Shown piece by piece: positions 60,193-64,000 of a DNA stretch of 64,000 nucleotides. The position numbers and the translations under genes were made by a program. Origin of the DNA: GCA-002708315 sp964460905 (GTDB lineage: Bacteria > Bacteroidota > Bacteroidia > Bacteroidales > F082); contig CAYWRM010000002.1 of the NCBI GenBank assembly GCA_964460905.1, positions 1 through 64,000 on the forward strand. The letters run 5' to 3'. Positions within the stretch are counted from its first letter, which is position 1. The number at the start of each line of letters is the position of its first letter. The notes under the pieces are model-generated. The model did not search any database and was not told the DNA's origin. It saw only the letters and a list, made by a program, of their open reading frames with translations.

Positions 60193-60654
60193 ATGAATAC
60201 TGCTAAAAAAAACGGAAGATATCAAAGACTTTATGATCAGATAAAGGGACTGATTGATAAGAGTAGCAATAATTCGTTATCAAATATGGCAACTATTGTT
60301 GCAGTACTCCACCATAAAATGGATTATTTTTTCTGGACAGGATTCTACTTATTACAAGATGGAAAATTGCAGGTTGGACCATATCAAGGTTCATTAGCTT
60401 GTATAAATCTTGCAAAGGATACAGGAATTTGCTGGGCTGCAATAAACTCGAAAAAAACTCTTGTGGTTAATGATGTTGAAGCATTTCCGGGGCACATTGC
60501 TTGTGATTCACGATCAAAATCAGAAATTGTTATCCCTCTAAAGGATATAAGGGGAAGTATAGTTGGCGTAATGGATGTTGATAGTAGCATACATGATAGT
60601 TTTGATGATGTTGATGCTGAGTGGCTTAAGAATATTGTCTCTTTGGTTTATTAA
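60193..60654 (+). CDS. msrC: Free methionine-(R)-sulfoxide reductase (GAF domain)
   Basis: 153 residues, one GAF domain. The three catalytic or resolving cysteines of fRMsr are present: Cys70 in GSLACINLA, Cys80 in DTGICWAA and Cys104 in FPGHIACDSRSKSEIV. FWTGFYLLQ and LVVNDVEAFPGH are also typical. It reduces free methionine-(R)-sulfoxide with thioredoxin, protecting methionine pools after oxidant exposure. It lies just ahead of the MntP-like gene on the same strand. Confidence 0.94.
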   Translation: MNTAKKNGRYQRLYDQIKGLIDKSSNNSLSNMATIVAVLHHKMDYFFWTGFYLLQDGKLQVGPYQGSLACINLAKDTGICWAAINSKKTLVVNDVEAFPGHIACDSRSKSEIVIPLKDIRGSIVGVMDVDSSIHDSFDDVDAEWLKNIVSLVY

Positions 60655-60678
60655 TACGCTTCTGTTTTTTATTATTGT

Positions 60679-60686
60679 TACTTTTG
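60679..60686 (+). promoter_or_regulatory. Candidate -7 box (TACTTTTG) for the MntP-like gene
   Basis: TACTTTTG matches TAnnTTTG, 21 bp upstream of the ATG at 60707; no clear -33 partner. Confidence 0.3.
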
Positions 60687-60706
60687 CAGCCTAATTATTT
60701 TTTGAG

Positions 60707-61255
60707 ATGTTGACTACTCTGGTGGTGATAATAATATTCTTTTTATCAATTCAGGTATTTCCTATAGCTGTTGGAATTAATGTATCTGGTAAACAGGCTA
60801 AGGTAATATTGCTTATTGTAGTTCTGTCGTTAGTACAAGCAGTAGCTTATTGGCTTGGACTAAAACTTGGCAACTCATTTATGCATCTCATGGATGGTTT
60901 TAAAGGTGCTGTGTTTTTTATAGGATTTCTATTTATAGGAATAAGAATGCTAATGGAAACAATCAATATACATAAAGGTGAGCGTACATATTCAATAGAT
61001 AGTGTTAGTCATGTACTGCTAGCATCAATAGCACAAGGTATAAACACTTTTTTGGTGGGATTACTATTTTGTTATCTTGTAATAGATGAGAAGTTTACAT
61101 TAATTCTACTAATTGTTATTTCAGTAGCTATTGCAACTGTAGGAATTGTAATAAAGCCAGGTAAGTTTGCGCTTTCATTGGCATCGTTGGTTTATGCGTT
61201 TGGCGGATTAGTAATGATTGTATCTGCAATATATATTTCATTTTTTGTTCTTTAA
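60707..61255 (+). CDS. MntP-like six-helix membrane protein lacking both conserved aspartates
   Basis: 182 residues in six hydrophobic segments arranged as two similar halves, aligning along its length with the manganese exporter MntP. Where E. coli MntP has Asp16 (SMDAF) this protein has Gln16 (SIQVF), and where MntP has the second-half Asp (SLDAM) it has Asn113 (GINTF). Supporting matches are IGIRMLMETI against the GGRMIIEGF region and YAFGGLVMI near the end. With both acidic residues replaced, Mn2+ export by the MntP mechanism is doubtful; it may have another substrate. Assignment is by eye. Confidence 0.7.
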   Translation: MLTTLVVIIIFFLSIQVFPIAVGINVSGKQAKVILLIVVLSLVQAVAYWLGLKLGNSFMHLMDGFKGAVFFIGFLFIGIRMLMETINIHKGERTYSIDSVSHVLLASIAQGINTFLVGLLFCYLVIDEKFTLILLIVISVAIATVGIVIKPGKFALSLASLVYAFGGLVMIVSAIYISFFVL

Positions 61256-61267
61256 ATTAGTTAAAAT

Positions 61268-62302
61268 ATGATATTGAAAAAGTGCTTTTTTGCATTAGTT
61301 TTTGTAAACATCATTTTATATAAATCGCTTTTTGCACAGGTGCCTGCTGGCTATTATGATGATACTCAAGGGTTAATAGGAAATGACCTTAAAAATGCCT
61401 TACACAATATTATTGATAACCACACACAATTTTCATATAACGACTTACGTGATTTTATCCTTAAAAATACCGATGAAGATCCAAATAATACTAGTAATGT
61501 AATATTACTTTACACCGGTCGTTCGCAAGCTAAAAGCACATTTGGTGGTGGTGCTAACGATTGGAACCGTGAACATGTTTGGGCAAAGTCGCATGGTGAT
61601 TTTGGTAATAATCCTCCTGCAGGAACAGATGCACATCATATTCGACCAACAGATGCATCTGTAAACAGTTCTCGAGGAAATCTAGATTTCGATATAGGAG
61701 GAAGCCCTGTTCCCGAAGCTCCCGGTTGCTATAAGGATGGCGATTCGTTTGAACCTCGTGATGCCGTTAAAGGTGATGTGGCTCGTATGATATTTTATAT
61801 GGCTACTCGTTATGAAGGTGGAGGAGGAGTACCTGACCTAGAGGTGGTTAATGCAGTTAATACATATCCAAACCCACAGCACGGAAAACTGTCACGGCTT
61901 ATTCTTTGGAATACACAGGATCCTCCGGATGATTTTGAGATGAATAGAAATGATGTTATTTATTATCAATATCAAGGAAATAGAAATCCATATATAGATC
62001 ATTCTGAATATGTTGATGACATATGGGGCAACCCAAGTAATATTCAGTCAAACAAATTAGCAGGTATTAAAATTTACCCAAATCCGGCATCAAACTTACT
62101 ATATGTTTCATGGCATGAAAACCGATATCTTAGTTATAGTATTTTTTCAATGATTGGGAATGAGGTGGTAAGTGGAAAGTTATCACAGTCAACATCTGAA
62201 ATTGATATTTCACAACTTAACAATGGTATATATATTCTTTCAATGACAATTGACTCAAGTCAGACTACAAAAAAAATTACGTTTGTTAAAACTACAAATT
62301 AG
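61268..62302 (+). CDS. Secreted endonuclease I family nuclease with type IX sorting domain
   Basis: 344 residues. Signal peptide (CFFALVFVNIILYKSLFA, ending near AQVPAGYY). Endonuclease I domain (about 30-240) with the catalytic stretch NDWNREHVWAKSHGDFG, then GTDAHHIRPTDASVNSSRGN, a beta-beta-alpha metal nuclease site. The C-terminal 75 residues form a type A T9SS sorting domain (IKIYPNPASNLLYVS, then LNNGIYILSM and TKKITFVK). The protein should be exported to the outside by the type IX machinery and degrade extracellular DNA for nutrients. It is 2 bp upstream of the next gene. Confidence 0.94.
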   Translation: MILKKCFFALVFVNIILYKSLFAQVPAGYYDDTQGLIGNDLKNALHNIIDNHTQFSYNDLRDFILKNTDEDPNNTSNVILLYTGRSQAKSTFGGGANDWNREHVWAKSHGDFGNNPPAGTDAHHIRPTDASVNSSRGNLDFDIGGSPVPEAPGCYKDGDSFEPRDAVKGDVARMIFYMATRYEGGGGVPDLEVVNAVNTYPNPQHGKLSRLILWNTQDPPDDFEMNRNDVIYYQYQGNRNPYIDHSEYVDDIWGNPSNIQSNKLAGIKIYPNPASNLLYVSWHENRYLSYSIFSMIGNEVVSGKLSQSTSEIDISQLNNGIYILSMTIDSSQTTKKITFVKTTN

Positions 62303-62304
62303 AT

Positions 62305-62754
62305 ATGAACCCAACCATAAGAATTACAAAGGAGTTTAAATTTGAAATGGCTCATGCATTAAAAGGTTATGATGGTCCATGTCGTAATATTCATGGTCAT
62401 TCATACGAGTTCTTAGTAACAATATCCGGTCATCCAATAACTGATGAAAATAGCCCTAAGATAGGTATGGTAATGGATTTTGGCGACCTGAAGAAAATAG
62501 TACGTGAAACGATTGTTGATATTTTTGATCATGCACTGGTACTAAACAGCAGCATGCCTAATGATCTACTTGAAAAACTAAGTGAAAATTTCGAAAAAGT
62601 AATATTACTTGATTATCAGCCCACAAGCGAGCTCATGATAGCTGATTTTGCGCATAGAATTATGAAAAAACTTCCGTCACATGTTAACCTAAAGTATTTG
62701 CTACTTAGAGAAACTGTTACCTCTTTTGCCGAATGGTATGCTGAGGAAAACTAA
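62305..62754 (+). CDS. queD: 6-Pyruvoyl-tetrahydropterin synthase / QueD family protein
   Basis: 149 residues. Zinc and catalytic residues are seen in KFEMAHALKGYDGPCRNIHG, with the C-x3-HGH pattern (CRNIHGHSYEF), and in FGDLKKIVRETIVDIFDHALVLN. The active-site Glu is near LLRETVTSFAEW. In bacteria this family usually makes 6-carboxytetrahydropterin for queuosine; a pterin role cannot be excluded, since no other queuosine gene is nearby. Two bp after the endonuclease stop, so probably co-transcribed without functional link. Confidence 0.92.
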   Translation: MNPTIRITKEFKFEMAHALKGYDGPCRNIHGHSYEFLVTISGHPITDENSPKIGMVMDFGDLKKIVRETIVDIFDHALVLNSSMPNDLLEKLSENFEKVILLDYQPTSELMIADFAHRIMKKLPSHVNLKYLLLRETVTSFAEWYAEEN

Positions 62755-62880
62755 TTAACATCATTCGATATTTGCCTCTATTATGGGCAGATAGAAGCTT
62801 CCACTATTGAATTTTAATTTCCTCATCATCATATTCTGGGTTTAATATTTTTATTAATTTCACAGTCAAACTATTATATA

Positions 62881-63750
62881 ATGGGCTGGAAAAGTGAAAT
62901 TGAAAAAATGCTTACAGAATTTGTTGGCACAGATGTAACTATTAATGATTTTTCCTCTGTAGGAGGAGGATCAATAAATGAAACCTACAAAGTAAAAACC
63001 AATGAAGGTGACTTTTTTGTAAAGAAGAATTCAGTTTCACTTTATCCTCAAATGTTTGAAAAAGAAGTCCGAGGATTACAAATACTAAGAGCGACAAACG
63101 AAATTGACACTCCTGAGATTATAGATATCGGCGAAAGCGGGAATGATTCCTTTTTAATTCTGAAATTTATTAATACTGGGGAAAAAACCAGTTCATTCTG
63201 GGATGATTTTGGAAGACAAATTGCCAGACTGCACAAACATACTAATAGCTACTTTGGGCTCGATCATAATAACTATATTGGGTCATTACATCAACACAAT
63301 AATAAGCATGATAATTGGAGTGATTTTTTTAGGGAAGAGAGGCTTGAGCGACAGGTAAAGTTAGCAAGAAACAATAATGCTGTTGATAGGGAAACAGTAA
63401 CTGCATTCGATCGTTTTTATACAAGGCTTGGTGAAATTTTTCCAGAAGAATCTCCAGCAATATTACATGGCGATTTGTGGGGTGGTAACTTTATGGTGAG
63501 TGAAACAGGAAATCCCGTAATTATTGATCCAGCAATTTATTATGGTCATCGTGAAATGGATTTAGGTATGTCAAAGTTATTTGGCGGTTTCGATGGACAA
63601 TTTTACTTAAGTTATAATCGTTACTATCCGTTAGAAAATGGGTGGGAAGAGCGACTAAACTATTGTAATTTGTATCCACTAATGGTACATGTTAATCTGT
63701 TTGGAGGTGGTTATTTAAAGTCGGTTAGGTCAATAATAAGTAGGTTTTGA
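62881..63750 (+). CDS. Fructosamine/ketosamine-3-kinase family protein
   Basis: 289 residues, the standard length. Aminoglycoside-phosphotransferase fold: FSSVGGGSINETYKVKTNEG (nucleotide loop), FVKKN (Lys), LHGDLWGGNFMV (catalytic HGD-x-W-x-x-N) and VIIDPAIYYGHREMDLGMSK (metal Asp). Homologues phosphorylate sugar adducts on protein lysines (deglycation) such as ribulosamines. It is separated from queD by 126 bp. Confidence 0.93.
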   Translation: MGWKSEIEKMLTEFVGTDVTINDFSSVGGGSINETYKVKTNEGDFFVKKNSVSLYPQMFEKEVRGLQILRATNEIDTPEIIDIGESGNDSFLILKFINTGEKTSSFWDDFGRQIARLHKHTNSYFGLDHNNYIGSLHQHNNKHDNWSDFFREERLERQVKLARNNNAVDRETVTAFDRFYTRLGEIFPEESPAILHGDLWGGNFMVSETGNPVIIDPAIYYGHREMDLGMSKLFGGFDGQFYLSYNRYYPLENGWEERLNYCNLYPLMVHVNLFGGGYLKSVRSIISRF

Positions 63751-63778
63751 TTTCAATGATTTAACCATGTCAAATTAG

Positions 63779-63994
63779 GTTGTTATTAATAAGGACGAAA
63801 ATTTTGATTTATTATCCGCCAAATTCAAAGTAAGTATTGACGCCATTAGTGCAACTATAAATAATGGAATAGGGATGATGTTGTATGATAGCGATGGAAA
63901 TAGTTTTCCAGAAAATATCATTTCATCGGTAGATGGCGATGTAACCGTGATAGCTGTAACTAAACGGACTTATATTAACCAACGATGTGTTTGA
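63779..63994 (+). other. Open frame without start codon, probable gene fragment
   Basis: 71 codons are open from a stop at 63776-63778 to TGA at 63992-63994, reading KDENFDLLSAKFKVSIDA, then GMMLYDSDGNSFPENI and DGDVTVIAVTKRTY. The composition looks protein-like and the codon use resembles real genes, but there is no plausible start codon before the internal ATGs. It may be a remnant of a decayed gene whose 5' part is lost. No homologue is recognised. Confidence 0.35.
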
Positions 63995-64000
63995 GGCAAT

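Overview
The window reads as a chromosomal segment of an anaerobic, AT-rich Bacteroidota, most likely of the Bacteroidales/Marinilabiliales kind. The grounds are: TAnnTTTG-type promoter boxes, a type IX secretion sorting domain on an endonuclease, an S46 dipeptidyl-peptidase, a bacterial alpha-2-macroglobulin, a fused DAHP synthase/chorismate mutase, a sodium-pumping methylmalonyl-CoA decarboxylase and a fermentative [FeFe] hydrogenase. I see no rRNA, tRNA, CRISPR array, phage or intact insertion sequence. Species is not identifiable by eye.

Layout. 0.5-3.5 kb: a flavin disulfide-type oxidoreductase with a small helical (ferritin-like?) protein, and a Crp/Fnr regulator carrying all four Fnr-type cluster cysteines. 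3.65-4.1 kb: a decayed S41 protease gene. 4.1-9.1 kb: two hybrid histidine kinases whose kinase-receiver halves are near copies. 9.3-15.3 kb: a 2012-residue alpha-2-macroglobulin without the thioester motif. 15.4-20.4 kb: SAM riboswitch, metH, a long palindromic repeat, metF. 20.4-24.1 kb: a repeat-preceded AAA/DUF4143 ATPase and a secreted protein of unknown role. 24.2-28.7 kb: butyrate kinase and fused isobutyryl-CoA mutase IcmF. 29-32.3 kb: DPP11-type peptidase and DAHP synthase/chorismate mutase.

32.3-44.6 kb, all on the minus strand, is the centrepiece. A receiver protein, hydC, hydB and hydA (a trimeric NAD-linked, probably electron-confurcating [FeFe] hydrogenase) are followed, after a 162-bp palindromic element, by a protein fusing ferredoxin clusters, a hydrogenase H-cluster domain and a histidine kinase; a second receiver; a receiver-kinase hybrid; and the maturases hydG, hydF and hydE. 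This looks like a hydrogenase with its own H2/redox-sensing phosphorelay built from a hydrogenase-derived sensor. A Cache-PAS kinase and NarL-type regulator lie just upstream (44.8-47.8 kb).

47.8-64 kb: CorA, an unusually short Bacteroidota-type IspG, a small winged-helix regulator, a secreted FG-GAP protein, the methylmalonyl-CoA epimerase/decarboxylase operon, uridine kinase, tryptophanase, free-methionine-R-sulfoxide reductase, an MntP-like protein lacking its key aspartates, secreted endonuclease I, a QueD/PTPS protein and a fructosamine-kinase-like protein.

Together the genes describe a fermenter that degrades peptides (DPP11, tryptophanase), makes propionate and possibly butyrate/isobutyrate through B12 chemistry, conserves energy as a sodium gradient, and disposes of electrons as H2 under dedicated sensory control.
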